Shown: in pieces, positions 47,461 through 56,581 of the stretch | Layout: every line of letters starts with the position of its first letter | Position numbering within the stretch: position 1 is the stretch's first letter | Source: Pseudomonas alkylphenolica | GTDB lineage: Bacteria > Pseudomonadota > Gammaproteobacteria > Pseudomonadales > Pseudomonadaceae | DNA length: 64,000 nucleotides | Assembly: GCF_004025535.1 (NCBI RefSeq) | Contig: NZ_QJRG01000049.1 | Location: 383,517 to 447,516 of the forward strand | Direction of reading: 5' to 3' | Translations under genes and position numbers: made by a program | The notes under the pieces: model-generated | The model's input: the letters and a program-made list of their open reading frames with translations, nothing else | What the model was told of the DNA's origin: nothing | The model's database searches: none

Positions 47461-47633
47461 AGGGGGGTGGCATGTAGTGCAGAGAAAATTAGCCTACGAC
47501 GCGACCAAGGGTTAATGTTCGCGGCCTCAAAGCTTGATTAGACTGCAACCGAATTTTTTTCATGGCGCCGCTGGCGACATGATCTAGCCCCGCTTGCCAA
47601 TGTGGCAACCGGGCCTGTTCTAAAGGAGTACGC

Positions 47634-49028
47634 ATGGCTGTCTACAACTACGACGTAGTGGTGCTGGGTTCCGGCCCGGCGGGAGAAGGGGCGGCAATGA
47701 ATGCTGCCAAAGCAGGACGCAAGGTGGCGATGGTCGATAGCCGTCGCCAGGTCGGCGGCAACTGCACCCACCTGGGCACCATTCCGTCCAAGGCCCTGCG
47801 TCACTCGGTGCGCCAGATCATGCAGTTCAACACCAACCCGATGTTCCGGGCCATTGGTGAGCCACGCTGGTTCTCGTTCCCGGATGTACTGAAAAGCGCC
47901 GAGAAGGTCATCGCCAAGCAGGTCGCTTCGCGCACCGGCTACTACGCCCGCAACCGTGTCGACGTATTCTTCGGCACCGGTAGCTTCGCCGACGAACAGA
48001 CGATCGAGGTGGTATGCGCCAACGGTGTGGTCGAAAAGCTGGTGGCCAAGCACATCATCATCGCGACCGGTTCGCGCCCGTACCGTCCGGCCGATATCGA
48101 TTTCCACCACCCGCGTATCTACGATAGCGACACCATCCTGAGCCTGGGCCACACCCCACGCAAGCTCATCGTTTACGGTGCCGGTGTCATCGGTTGTGAA
48201 TACGCCTCGATCTTCAGTGGTCTGGGTGTGCTGGTGGAGCTGGTGGACAACCGCGGTCAGTTGTTGAGCTTCCTCGACTCGGAAATCTCCCAGGCGTTGA
48301 GCTACCACTTCAGCAACAACAACATCACGGTTCGTCACAACGAAGAGTATGAGCGCGTCGAAGGCCTGGACAACGGTGTGATCCTGCACCTGAAGTCCGG
48401 CAAGAAGATCAAGGCGGACGCCTTGCTCTGGTGCAACGGCCGTACCGGCAACACCGACAAGCTGGGGCTGGAGAACATCGGCATCAAGGTCAACAGCCGT
48501 GGCCAGATCGAAGTCGATGAAAACTACCGCACCCACGTTCCGAACATCTACGGTGCTGGTGACGTAATTGGTTGGCCGAGCCTGGCCAGTGCTGCGCACG
48601 ACCAGGGGCGTTCGGCCGCTGGCAGTATTGTCGACAATGGCAGCTGGCGCTTCGTCAACGACGTGCCGACCGGCATCTACACCATCCCGGAGATCAGCTC
48701 GATCGGCAAGAACGAGCAGGAGCTGACCCAGGCCAAGGTGCCGTACGAAGTCGGCAAGGCGTTCTTCAAGGGCATGGCACGAGCGCAGATCGCCGGTGAG
48801 CCGCAAGGCATGCTGAAGATTCTGTTCCACCGCGAGACTCTGGAAATCCTCGGCGTGCACTGCTTCGGTTACCAGGCTTCGGAGATCGTTCACATCGGCC
48901 AGGCGATCATGGATCAGCCGGGTGAGCGCAATACGCTGAAGTACTTCGTCAACACCACCTTCAACTACCCGACCATGGCCGAAGCCTATCGGGTAGCGGC
49001 CTACGACGGCCTCAACCGGCTTTTTTGA
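47634..49028 (+). CDS. sthA: Soluble pyridine nucleotide transhydrogenase SthA
   Basis: 464 residues, flavoprotein that transfers hydride between NADPH and NAD+. The FAD loop VVLGSGPAGEGAAMNAAKAG and the NAD(P) loop VYGAGVIGCEYASIFSGLG are seen, with the C-terminal FAD motif IYGAGDVIGWPSLAS. At the disulfide site the sequence is GGNCTHLGTIPSK: the first cysteine is kept but the second is threonine, which is usual for SthA and separates it from dihydrolipoamide dehydrogenases. Shine-Dalgarno AAAGGAG. Confidence 0.97.
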   Translation: MAVYNYDVVVLGSGPAGEGAAMNAAKAGRKVAMVDSRRQVGGNCTHLGTIPSKALRHSVRQIMQFNTNPMFRAIGEPRWFSFPDVLKSAEKVIAKQVASRTGYYARNRVDVFFGTGSFADEQTIEVVCANGVVEKLVAKHIIIATGSRPYRPADIDFHHPRIYDSDTILSLGHTPRKLIVYGAGVIGCEYASIFSGLGVLVELVDNRGQLLSFLDSEISQALSYHFSNNNITVRHNEEYERVEGLDNGVILHLKSGKKIKADALLWCNGRTGNTDKLGLENIGIKVNSRGQIEVDENYRTHVPNIYGAGDVIGWPSLASAAHDQGRSAAGSIVDNGSWRFVNDVPTGIYTIPEISSIGKNEQELTQAKVPYEVGKAFFKGMARAQIAGEPQGMLKILFHRETLEILGVHCFGYQASEIVHIGQAIMDQPGERNTLKYFVNTTFNYPTMAEAYRVAAYDGLNRLF

Positions 49029-49032
49029 GCGG

Positions 49033-49061
49033 CTCCGGCCGGTGGCCTGAGCCGGCCGGGG
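49033..49061. terminator. GC-rich hairpin between sthA and the GDPD gene
   Basis: CTCCGGCCGG (49033-49042), loop TGGCCTGAG, CCGGCCGGGG (49052-49061). Both genes converge here; no T tract follows. Confidence 0.6.
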
Positions 49062-49070
49062 AGACCGATT

Positions 49071-49793
49071 TCAGCGATTCTCGAGGGTGGCGCTGGCCAA
49101 ACCGGGAAAGTCTGTAATCAGGCTGTCTACGCCGAAGTCGGCGAGCCTGCGCATCAGCGCCGGCTCGTTGACTGTCCACACCGACACGTGTAACCCCTGG
49201 CGCTGAGCCTTGATCAGGCGCTCCGGGGTGCACAGTGTCCAGTTCAACGCCAATAAACTGCAGCCATAGTTCTGGGCGACTTTCAGCGGGTCGAGCCAGG
49301 CGTATTCGGCTACCAGGCCGCGGGCTATATCCGGTGTCAGTTCCAGCGCCGCCCCCAGCACTTCCCGTGAACTGGAGGTGATGGTGATCTTGTCGAGCAA
49401 GCCGTACTGCTGCGCCATCTCGCGAATGGCCAGGACCGTAGTGGCGGCGCGGGTGCGAGAGGCACTCTTGACCTCCAGCTGCCAGTGATCGAAATCGCAT
49501 TTCTCGAACAGCTCTTCAAGCCGTGGAATAGGGCAGGGCGTGAGCCAGCCCGGGCCACCTTTACGTGCATCATAGGTCACCAGTGCGGCGGCTTCGTGCT
49601 CCACCACTTTGCCGCGCCGGCCGGTGGTGCGCTTGAGCGTAGGGTCGTGGATCACCATCAGCTCGTTGTCGGCCGACAGGTGCAGGTCCAGCTCACAGCG
49701 GCGCACGCCTTGCTTGAGGCAGTGCTGGAAGCTGGTCAGGGTGTTTTCGGGGGCTTCGCCCTTGGCGCCACGGTGGCCGTAAATCTGGGTCAC
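49071..49793 (-). CDS. Glycerophosphodiester phosphodiesterase (cytosolic)
   Basis: 240 residues of the GDPD family, which hydrolyses glycerophosphodiesters to glycerol-3-phosphate and alcohol. The active-site segments GHRGAKGEAPENTL and ELDLHLSADNELMVIHD are seen. No signal peptide is present, so it resembles the cytosolic UgpQ type rather than periplasmic GlpQ. It follows the PilZ gene on the same strand by 27 bases, perhaps in one transcript. Confidence 0.93.
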   Translation of the reverse strand: MTQIYGHRGAKGEAPENTLTSFQHCLKQGVRRCELDLHLSADNELMVIHDPTLKRTTGRRGKVVEHEAAALVTYDARKGGPGWLTPCPIPRLEELFEKCDFDHWQLEVKSASRTRAATTVLAIREMAQQYGLLDKITITSSSREVLGAALELTPDIARGLVAEYAWLDPLKVAQNYGCSLLALNWTLCTPERLIKAQRQGLHVSVWTVNEPALMRRLADFGVDSLITDFPGLASATLENR

Positions 49794-49820
49794 GTTTGTT
49801 CCTTCAAGAAAGGGTGAGAC

Positions 49821-50408
49821 TCAAGGAGCGCTCGGGGTGTGCTGTTCCAGCGCCTGGCGTCGTTGTTGTGCCTGACGTTGCAAGATGTAGCGGGCCAGTA
49901 GCTGGCGCTGGGCGTCGGTCATGTCGATGAACTCACTGCCGATTTCGTAGAGGCCATCGGCCTGTTGGTCGCAATGGGTCACCCTGGCGCGCAGCAGCAG
50001 GCCCAGGGCCTGGGGCATCAGCACCATCTTCACCGCCACCCGGCTGCCGGCGGCAATGGGCTGGGCCTGGTTGAACTCGATACCGCCTTCGGACAGCACC
50101 ACCGGCTGCGGCGCGCTGAGCTGCCCGAGCAGAGTCTGGGCAACCACGGCACTGAGCAGGTCGATGCGTTTGTTCTGTGCTTTGAGAAAGGCGGCCAGCA
50201 CGCGATCCTTATCGCTGAGCTGGCGCAGCAGGTGTTGCGACTCGAACTCGCTCAGGTGCAATTCGCTGAGCAGGTTGAAAAGCGGTGAATCATCTTGCAA
50301 CAAGTCACTGCCAAGGGCTTCGGCGGCGCTCAGCGGGCTAATTTCCAGTGCGATCCGATCCTCGATACGGTAGTATTCGCGGCGATCTTCTTCATCTAAT
50401 GTCGACAT
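49821..50408 (-). CDS. PilZ domain protein
   Basis: 195 residues. An N-terminal arm REYYRIEDRIALE contains the RxxxR c-di-GMP motif, then a helical insertion of about 65 residues, then the rest of the PilZ barrel with VVLSEGGIEFNQA. In the second motif (D/N)xSxxG the first residue is valine, so c-di-GMP binding may be weak or absent. PilZ proteins regulate motility, adhesion or polysaccharide output. It is divergent from lolC. Confidence 0.85.
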   Translation of the reverse strand: MSTLDEEDRREYYRIEDRIALEISPLSAAEALGSDLLQDDSPLFNLLSELHLSEFESQHLLRQLSDKDRVLAAFLKAQNKRIDLLSAVVAQTLLGQLSAPQPVVLSEGGIEFNQAQPIAAGSRVAVKMVLMPQALGLLLRARVTHCDQQADGLYEIGSEFIDMTDAQRQLLARYILQRQAQQRRQALEQHTPSAP

Positions 50409-50502
50409 GGCGAACCCATGGTAGCGGCGGTGGTCTGAGTGTAAAGCTGCTATTCAAGCCCCGCCACAAGGACGTTCCTCTTTCATCCGAACAAGCCCCG
50501 AC

Positions 50503-51753
50503 ATGTTCAGACCTCTCTTCGTATTCATCGGTACGCGTTACACCCGTGCCAAGCGCCGTAACCATTTCGTCTCGTTCATTTCCCTGACCTCGATGATCGG
50601 CCTCGCCCTGGGCGTGGTGGTCATGATCGTGGTGTTGTCGGTGATGAACGGTTTTGATCATGAGATGCGCACCCGGGTATTGGGCATGGTGCCCCATGCC
50701 ACGCTCGAAACCGGTCAGCCGCTCAACGACTGGCCAGCCCTTGCCAATCAAGTAAAGCAGAACCCCCGGGTTGTGGCGGTAGCGCCGTTCACCCAGATGC
50801 AGGGCCTGCTGACCCACGAGGGCAAGGTGCAGAAGGTGCTGCTCAACGGCATTGACCCCGCGCAGGAGCGACAGGTGTCGATCATCGACAACTTCATCCG
50901 CGAGGGTAAGCTCGATGACCTGGCGCCGGGTGACTTTGGCATCATGATCGGTGACAAGGCTGCGGCCAAGCTGGGTGTGGGTATCGGTGACAAGCTGACC
51001 TTCGTCGCTCCCGAGGTGACGGTGACCCCGGCGGGCATGTTCCCGCGGATGAAGCGCTTTACCGTGGTCGGCATCTTCCATGTCGGTGCCGGTGAGATCG
51101 ACGGTTACCTGGGGCTGACCAACCTGTCGGACCTGTCGCGCCTGCACCGCTGGAAAGCCGATCAGGTCCAGGGCCTGCGCCTGAAGTTCGATGACTTGTT
51201 CCAGGCACCGCGCGTCGCCTGGGATATCGCCCAGCAGCTGGGTGAGCGTGAGTTCTATGCCCGCGACTGGACCCGCACGCACGGTAACCTGTACCAGGCG
51301 ATTCGTATGGAAAAGGCCATGATCGGCTTGCTGTTGCTGCTGATCGTCGCGGTCGCGGCCTTCAACATCATTTCCACCCTGGTGATGGTAGTGAATGACA
51401 AGAAGGGCGATATCGCCATCCTGCGCACCCTGGGTGCCACGCCGGGGCAGATCATGGCCATCTTCATGGTCCAGGGCACCGTCATCGGTGTGGTCGGTAC
51501 GCTGATTGGCGGTGTGGTCGGCATTCTTGCAGCGCTCAATGTCAGCGCTGCCATCGCCGGGCTCGAAACCCTGATCGGACACAAGTTCCTCAATGCCGAC
51601 GTCTACTTCATCGACTACCTGCCGTCCCAGGTCATGGCCGAAGACGTGTGGATGGTGTGCGGTGCGGCATTGGTCCTGAGTTTCCTCGCCACCCTGTATC
51701 CGGCCTGGCGTGCGGCACGCACCCAGCCTGCGGAGGCGCTACGTTATGAGTGA
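50503..51753 (+). CDS. lolC: Lipoprotein-releasing system permease LolC
   Basis: 416 residues, four membrane helices with a large periplasmic loop between the first two. The opening RPLFVFIGTRYTRAKRRNHF and the C-terminal FxxYPAWRAARxQPAEALRYE pattern define LolC/LolE. It releases mature lipoproteins from the inner membrane to LolA. It is the first gene of lolC-lolD-lolE; its stop overlaps the lolD start by eight bases. A closely similar paralogue, lolE, follows, so the complex is a heterodimer here. Confidence 0.93.
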   Translation: MFRPLFVFIGTRYTRAKRRNHFVSFISLTSMIGLALGVVVMIVVLSVMNGFDHEMRTRVLGMVPHATLETGQPLNDWPALANQVKQNPRVVAVAPFTQMQGLLTHEGKVQKVLLNGIDPAQERQVSIIDNFIREGKLDDLAPGDFGIMIGDKAAAKLGVGIGDKLTFVAPEVTVTPAGMFPRMKRFTVVGIFHVGAGEIDGYLGLTNLSDLSRLHRWKADQVQGLRLKFDDLFQAPRVAWDIAQQLGEREFYARDWTRTHGNLYQAIRMEKAMIGLLLLLIVAVAAFNIISTLVMVVNDKKGDIAILRTLGATPGQIMAIFMVQGTVIGVVGTLIGGVVGILAALNVSAAIAGLETLIGHKFLNADVYFIDYLPSQVMAEDVWMVCGAALVLSFLATLYPAWRAARTQPAEALRYE

Positions 51754-52444
51754 GTTGGGCATGAGTGATAAAGCAGTGCTGAGTTGCCGCAACCTGGGCA
51801 AGTCCTACGAGGAAGGCCCGGAGAAGGTGCAGGTGTTGTCCGGCCTGCAGCTGGAGCTGCATCCCGGTGAGCGGGTGGCTATCGTTGGCAGTTCGGGTTC
51901 GGGCAAGAGTACGTTGCTCAATCTGCTCGGCGGCCTCGATACCCCGAGCGAGGGGAGTGTCTGGCTGGCCGGTGAAGAGCTGTCGGCCCTGGGCGAGCGA
52001 GCCCGTGGCCTGTTGCGTAACCGTGCGCTGGGTTTCGTTTACCAGTTCCACCACTTGTTGCCGGAGTTCACCGCTCTGGAGAACGTGTGCATGCCGCTGT
52101 TGATTGGTCGCACCGCGATTCCAGAGGCCCGTGAACGCGCCGCGGCGTTGCTCAAGCGTGTCGGCCTGGGGCATCGTCTGAGTCACAAGCCGGCTGAGTT
52201 GTCCGGTGGCGAGCGTCAGCGTGTCGCCATCGCCCGGGCCCTGGTCAACCGTCCGGGGTTGGTAATGCTCGACGAGCCGACCGGTAACCTGGACCATCAC
52301 ACGGCCCAGGGCATCCAGGACCTGATGCAGGAATTGAGCAGTTCGTCGCAGACGGCGTTCCTGGTGGTTACCCATGACCTTAACCTGGCGCGGCAGATGG
52401 ACCGTGTGCTGCGTCTGGACGACGGGCACCTGGTAGCGATCTGA
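51746..52444 (+). CDS. lolD: Lipoprotein-releasing system ATPase LolD
   Basis: 232 residues, ABC ATPase with Walker A VGSSGSGKSTLLNLLGG, signature LSGGERQRVAIARAL and Walker B VMLDEPTGNLD. It powers LolCE. The ATG at 51746 has GGAGG ten bases upstream; a second in-frame ATG lies five codons later. The frame overlaps the lolC stop by eight bases, so translation is coupled. Confidence 0.96.
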   Translation: MSELGMSDKAVLSCRNLGKSYEEGPEKVQVLSGLQLELHPGERVAIVGSSGSGKSTLLNLLGGLDTPSEGSVWLAGEELSALGERARGLLRNRALGFVYQFHHLLPEFTALENVCMPLLIGRTAIPEARERAAALLKRVGLGHRLSHKPAELSGGERQRVAIARALVNRPGLVMLDEPTGNLDHHTAQGIQDLMQELSSSSQTAFLVVTHDLNLARQMDRVLRLDDGHLVAI

Positions 52445-52516
52445 CCTGGCCGTACAGGGTGCCCGTGGCCATTGCCGGGCAGCCTGTTCCTTTTCTTTAC
52501 CTGGGTGCTTCCGTTC

Positions 52517-53761
52517 ATGTTCAGACCCTTGTCTATATTCATCGGCGCGCGCTACACCCGCGCCAAGCGCCGCAACCATTTCATCTCGTTCATTTCCATG
52601 ACCTCGATGATCGGCCTGTCGTTGGGCGTGCTGGCAATGATCGTGGTGTTGTCGGTGATGAACGGCTTCCAGCGCGAAATGAGCGCACGGATCCTTGGCA
52701 TGGTGCCGCATGCCAGCATCCTCGGAGTGCAAGCGCTGGATGACTGGAAACCCGTGGCCGATGCGGCACTGAAAAATCCGCAGGTGATGGGCGTTGCGCC
52801 GTTGACCGAGATGGAAGGCATGCTTTCCTACAAAGGTTCGATGCAGCCGATCCAGGTCAGCGGGATTGATCCGGCCCAGGAAAGCAAGGTGTCGATCGTC
52901 GGTCAGCACATTGTCCAGGGCAGTCTTCAGGGGCTGGAGCCCGGCGAGTACGGCGTGGTGATTGGCGAAATTACCGCCCGGCGTTTTCGTCTGAATGTCG
53001 GCGACAAGCTGACCCTGATCGTACCGGAAGTAAGCAGTGCACCGGGTGGTATCACGCCGCGCATGCAGCGACTGAATGTGGTCGGGGTGTTCAAGGTGGG
53101 GGCCGAGCTTGATGGTTCGATGGCCTACATCCACATGGCCGACGCCGCCCAGATGCAGCGCTGGCAGCCCAATCAGGTTCAGGGCGTGCGCCTGAAACTC
53201 AAGGACCTGTACGCCGCTCCTCAGGTGTCCAGGGCCATTGCCGCACAGTTGGGCGACGCGTATCGCGCAGATGACTGGTCGCACACCCAGGGCAGCCTGT
53301 TCAGTGCCATGAAGATGGAAAAAACCATGATCGGCCTGTTGCTGCTGATGATCATCGCCGTAGCGGCGTTCAACATCATCGCCACCTTGATCATGGTGGT
53401 GAACGACAAGGGCGCGGATATCGCCATCCTGCGCACGATCGGCGCGACGCCGGCGCAGATCATGGGCACCTTTATGGTTCAAGGTACCCTGATCGGCATC
53501 GTCGGTACCTTGATCGGCGGGGTGCTCGGGGTGATTGCGGCGCTTAATGTCAGCCAGATCGTCGGTTGGCTGGAACGTGTCAGCGGGCAACACATCTTTA
53601 CCTCTGATGTGTATTTCATCAGCAGCTTGCCATCGGAGCTGCAATGGGGCGATGTGGCGCTGATCTGCAGTGCCGGCCTGGTGATGAGTTTTCTCGCGAC
53701 GTTGTACCCGGCGTATCGGGCTTCGCAGGTCGAGCCGGCGTACGCATTGCGTTACGAGTGA
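52517..53761 (+). CDS. lolE: Lipoprotein-releasing system permease LolE
   Basis: 414 residues with the same four-helix topology and ends as LolC: RPLSIFIGARYTRAKRRNHF at the start and YPAYRASQVEPAYALRYE at the end. The periplasmic loop differs clearly from LolC, as expected for the partner that binds lipoproteins. The ATG at 52517 gives the family start; an upstream ATG would add 15 hydrophobic residues. A REP-like palindrome follows. Confidence 0.93.
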   Translation: MFRPLSIFIGARYTRAKRRNHFISFISMTSMIGLSLGVLAMIVVLSVMNGFQREMSARILGMVPHASILGVQALDDWKPVADAALKNPQVMGVAPLTEMEGMLSYKGSMQPIQVSGIDPAQESKVSIVGQHIVQGSLQGLEPGEYGVVIGEITARRFRLNVGDKLTLIVPEVSSAPGGITPRMQRLNVVGVFKVGAELDGSMAYIHMADAAQMQRWQPNQVQGVRLKLKDLYAAPQVSRAIAAQLGDAYRADDWSHTQGSLFSAMKMEKTMIGLLLLMIIAVAAFNIIATLIMVVNDKGADIAILRTIGATPAQIMGTFMVQGTLIGIVGTLIGGVLGVIAALNVSQIVGWLERVSGQHIFTSDVYFISSLPSELQWGDVALICSAGLVMSFLATLYPAYRASQVEPAYALRYE

Positions 53762-53798
53762 CCCGTTGCGCTCGATAGCCAGCCAGCCGGTTCCTACC

Positions 53799-53825
53799 TG
53801 TAGGAGCCGGCTTGCTGGCGAAGGA
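53799..53825. repeat. REP element within a longer palindrome
   Basis: GTAGGAGCCGGCTTGCTGGC (53801-53820) is a REP core. Together with CCGGTTCCTAC just upstream it forms a stem with one wobble pair (about 53787-53810), between the convergent lolE and the copper-type sensor kinase gene. Confidence 0.75.
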
Positions 53826-53826
53826 C

Positions 53827-55182
53827 TCACACAGTCGGTAAATCGATCACAAAGCGCGTCCATCCCGCCACTGATTCCGCGCGGATAGTGCCGCCATGGG
53901 CCTGGACGATCGAGCGGGTAATCGCCAATCCCAATCCCGCATGCTCGCTGCTGCCTTCGCGGCGTGCAGGGTCGGCCCGGTAAAAGCGGTCGAACAGCCG
54001 CGGTAGCAACACCGGATCGATCGGTTCGCCGGTGTTGGCCACCTGCAGGCGCACCAGTTCGGCGTGCGTTTCGATACTGACCCGAATTTCTCCCTGTGCC
54101 GGAGTAAAGCGCAAGGCGTTGTCCAGCAGGTTGGACAGGGCCCGGCGCAGCATGTGCCGGTCACCTTCAAGACGTCCTTGGCCTTCCCGGTGCAGCGCCA
54201 CACCGGCTTCTTCGGCCAGCGGCGCGTAATACTCCAGTAGCGCATCGGCCTCCTCGGCAAGCGTCAGGTGCTGGCGGCTAGGCATCAGCAGGCCGTGGTC
54301 GGCTTTGGCCAGGTAGAGCATGTCGTTGACCAGCTGGGCCATCCACTGCAGCTCTTCAAGGTTGCTGTGCAAGGCTTCGCGGTACTCCTCCAGTTCACGT
54401 GGACGGGTGAGGGTGACCTGGGTGTGGGTCAGGAGGTTTGACAGGGGTGTTCGCAGTTCATGCGCGATATCGGCGGAAAATGCCGACAAGCGCTGGAAGG
54501 CGTCATCCAGCCGCTCCAGCATGGCGTTGACGGTTTGCGCCAGCTCAGCCAGCTCCACCGGCATCTGCCCTTCGGGCAAGCGGGTGGTCAATGAGCGCGC
54601 CGATACCTTTGAGGCGACTTCACCCATCTGGCGCAACGGGCGCAGGCCACTTCTTGCGGCCCAGGCACCGAGCAGGGCCGTGGCCAGGGCCGAGAGGCCG
54701 ACCGTCAGCCAGATCAGCTGTTGCATGCGCTGGAGAAAATGCTGATGGTGGGTGATGTCGAGAAACAGCGTTAGTTGCACTGACTGCGGGTCGCCATTGG
54801 CGAGGTTCACGCTCAGGCTTCGGTAAGCACTACTGGTGCTATGCAAGGTGCTCAGCCCGGGCACCTGAGGCGAGTCGGGCAGGTTGGCCTGACTGTCGAA
54901 CCACACCTGACCGTTGCTGCCACGAATGCGCACCGCGAGGTCGGCCTGGTGGCTCAGTTCGCTTTGCAGGGCGGGCAGGCGCGTCGCGAGCCCGGCGGGA
55001 TCATGCACGCCGTCGAGTAGCTGGCGCAGCACTGACAGGCGACTTTCGAGCAGTTGCTGGTCGAGTTCGACGAAGTGATGCTGGCTGGCGCGGCTGAACA
55101 GCACGCCGGCCATCAGCGACACCGCTGCGGTGCAGGCGGCAAACAGCAGGGCCAGGCGGCTGCCCAGGGACAGTCGACGCAT
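53827..55182 (-). CDS. Heavy-metal-type sensor histidine kinase (CusS/CopS-like)
   Basis: 451 residues. Two membrane helices (about 10-28 and 156-176) flank a periplasmic domain of about 125 residues containing several histidines (SQHH, THHQHF) that could bind metal. A HAMP segment precedes the DHp helix with phospho-acceptor His241 (SADIAHELRTPLSNL), then HATPase_c with NLLDNALRFTP and GLGLAITRSIVQAHGG. Its ATG shares the A of the regulator's stop (TGATG), so translation is coupled. Confidence 0.93.
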   Translation of the reverse strand: MRRLSLGSRLALLFAACTAAVSLMAGVLFSRASQHHFVELDQQLLESRLSVLRQLLDGVHDPAGLATRLPALQSELSHQADLAVRIRGSNGQVWFDSQANLPDSPQVPGLSTLHSTSSAYRSLSVNLANGDPQSVQLTLFLDITHHQHFLQRMQQLIWLTVGLSALATALLGAWAARSGLRPLRQMGEVASKVSARSLTTRLPEGQMPVELAELAQTVNAMLERLDDAFQRLSAFSADIAHELRTPLSNLLTHTQVTLTRPRELEEYREALHSNLEELQWMAQLVNDMLYLAKADHGLLMPSRQHLTLAEEADALLEYYAPLAEEAGVALHREGQGRLEGDRHMLRRALSNLLDNALRFTPAQGEIRVSIETHAELVRLQVANTGEPIDPVLLPRLFDRFYRADPARREGSSEHAGLGLAITRSIVQAHGGTIRAESVAGWTRFVIDLPTV

Positions 55183-55862
55183 CAGGCCAGCCGCTCTTCA
55201 AGGACATAACCCATGCCGCGCACGGTATGGATCAGCTTGTGTTCGTGGTTGTCATCGATTTTCAGCCGTAGTCGGCGGATTGCCACTTCGATGACGTTGG
55301 TGTCGCTATCGAAGTTCATGTCCCAGACCTGGGAGGCGATCAGTGACTTGGGCAGTACTTCGCCCTGGCGGCGCAGGAGCAGTTCAAGCAAGGCAAATTC
55401 CTTGGCGGTCAGGTCAATGCGCTGGCCGTTGCGCTCGACCCGGCGGCGAATCAGGTCCAGGCGCAGGTCGGCAAGGCCCAGGCTGGTTTCCTGGGTCGGG
55501 CTGCTGCCCCGGCGCAACAGGCTGCGCACCCGGGCCAGCAGCTCGGAGAACGCAAAGGGTTTGACCAGGTAGTCATCGGCGCCCAGCTCCAGACCGTGTA
55601 CGCGGTCTTCCACTGCATCGCGGGCGGTCAGGAACAGTACCGGCACCTCGTTACCCGAGGCGCGCACCGCCTGGAGAATTTGCCAGCCATCGCGGCCTGG
55701 CAGCATCACATCGAGGATCAGCAGGTCATGGTCACCCGTCAGGGCCAGGTGCTGGCCGGTATTACCGTCGGCGGCAAGCTCGGTGGCAAAGCCTGCTTCA
55801 CTGAGTCCCTGGCACAGGTACTGGCCGGTCTTGGTCTGGTCTTCGACGATCAACAGTTTCAT
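55182..55862 (-). CDS. OmpR-type response regulator (CusR/CopR-like)
   Basis: 226 residues: receiver with Asp51 (LILDVMLPGRDGW), then a winged helix with ALLELLLRRQGEVLPKSLIA and VRGMGYVLEER, typical of the CusR/CopR branch. The start MKLLIVEDQTKTGQYL at 55862 is canonical. It is first in the operon with the kinase and divergent from a copper-type cupredoxin gene, with a TGACAA-N2-TTGTAA box between them, so it probably controls both. Confidence 0.93.
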   Translation of the reverse strand: MKLLIVEDQTKTGQYLCQGLSEAGFATELAADGNTGQHLALTGDHDLLILDVMLPGRDGWQILQAVRASGNEVPVLFLTARDAVEDRVHGLELGADDYLVKPFAFSELLARVRSLLRRGSSPTQETSLGLADLRLDLIRRRVERNGQRIDLTAKEFALLELLLRRQGEVLPKSLIASQVWDMNFDSDTNVIEVAIRRLRLKIDDNHEHKLIHTVRGMGYVLEERLA

Positions 55863-55926
55863 CGGCTGGCTCTTGGAGATGGGTTGCCGGTTGGTTATAC
55901 CGTGCTGCAGGTGCCGGGTGGCCAAG

Positions 55927-55953
55927 CTGACAAAGTTGTAATCTTTTTGTCAG
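55927..55953. promoter_or_regulatory. Candidate metal-responsive regulator box
   Basis: TGACAAAGTTGTAA (55928-55941) fits the CusR/CopR pattern TGACAA-N2-TTGTCA with one mismatch. CTGACAAA (55927-55934) and TTTGTCAG (55946-55953) additionally form a perfect inverted repeat spaced by 11 bases. It lies between the divergent regulator (55862) and cupredoxin (56019) genes. Confidence 0.7.
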
Positions 55954-56018
55954 GTAGCTGCCAGCGCCGGTTTTCTACAGTGAAGCCTGATCCGTCGCAA
56001 CCCTGGAGTGGGCCTGAC

Positions 56019-56513
56019 ATGAAACACCTTATTTTCGCTAGCGTCCTGGCGCTGTTCAGTCTGCCCGCACTGGCGTCACCGGCGCATTCCTATGCCTTTG
56101 GCGCACCTGCACTGGCCAGCCAGGCCGATCGCAGCGTAGAAATCGTCATGGGCGACATGTACTACGCGCCGCGTAGCCTGCAGGTCAAGGCCGGTGAAAC
56201 GGTACGTTTCGTGCTGATCAACAAGGGTGCGGTCATGCATGAGTTCAGCCTCGGTGACGCGGTGATGCATGCCCGGCACCAACAGGAAATGCTCGCCATG
56301 CAGGGGCAGATGGACCACGCTGCCATGGGCCACGGCGCTATGCAGCACGGCGCCGGTATGAAGCATGACGATCCCAATACGGTGATGGTCGAGCCCGGCC
56401 AACGCGGTGAATTGACCTGGACCTTCAGCCAGGCCACCCCGATCGAGTTCGCCTGCAACGTACCGGGTCACTACCAGGCCGGTATGGTCGGCAAGCTGAC
56501 CATCGACCAATAA
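56019..56513 (+). CDS. Secreted type 1 copper protein (plastocyanin-like)
   Basis: 164 residues with signal peptide MKHLIFASVLALFSLPALA. The type 1 copper ligands are visible as His74 (VMHEFS), Cys146, His151 and Met156 (CNVPGHYQAGM). A loop rich in His and Met (about 81-118; MQGQMDHAAMGHGAMQHGAG) may hold extra Cu(I). Such proteins carry electrons or sequester copper in the periplasm. Its divergence from CusRS-like genes supports a role in copper tolerance. The start follows GGAG by about 13 bases. Confidence 0.9.
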   Translation: MKHLIFASVLALFSLPALASPAHSYAFGAPALASQADRSVEIVMGDMYYAPRSLQVKAGETVRFVLINKGAVMHEFSLGDAVMHARHQQEMLAMQGQMDHAAMGHGAMQHGAGMKHDDPNTVMVEPGQRGELTWTFSQATPIEFACNVPGHYQAGMVGKLTIDQ

Positions 56514-56581
56514 CAGGCGATTACCCAACGCATGGCACAAACCCGATAAACTAGGCGTATTTCGTCCTTCAGGTTTGAGCC

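Noticed and set aside
47770..47800. SthA as a disulfide oxidoreductase or lipoamide dehydrogenase
   Set aside because: The second active-site cysteine is replaced by threonine (NCTHLGT), as is normal in SthA.
51632..53863. 743-codon open frame antisense to lolD and lolE
   Set aside because: Covers two well-supported sense genes and has no recognisable protein.
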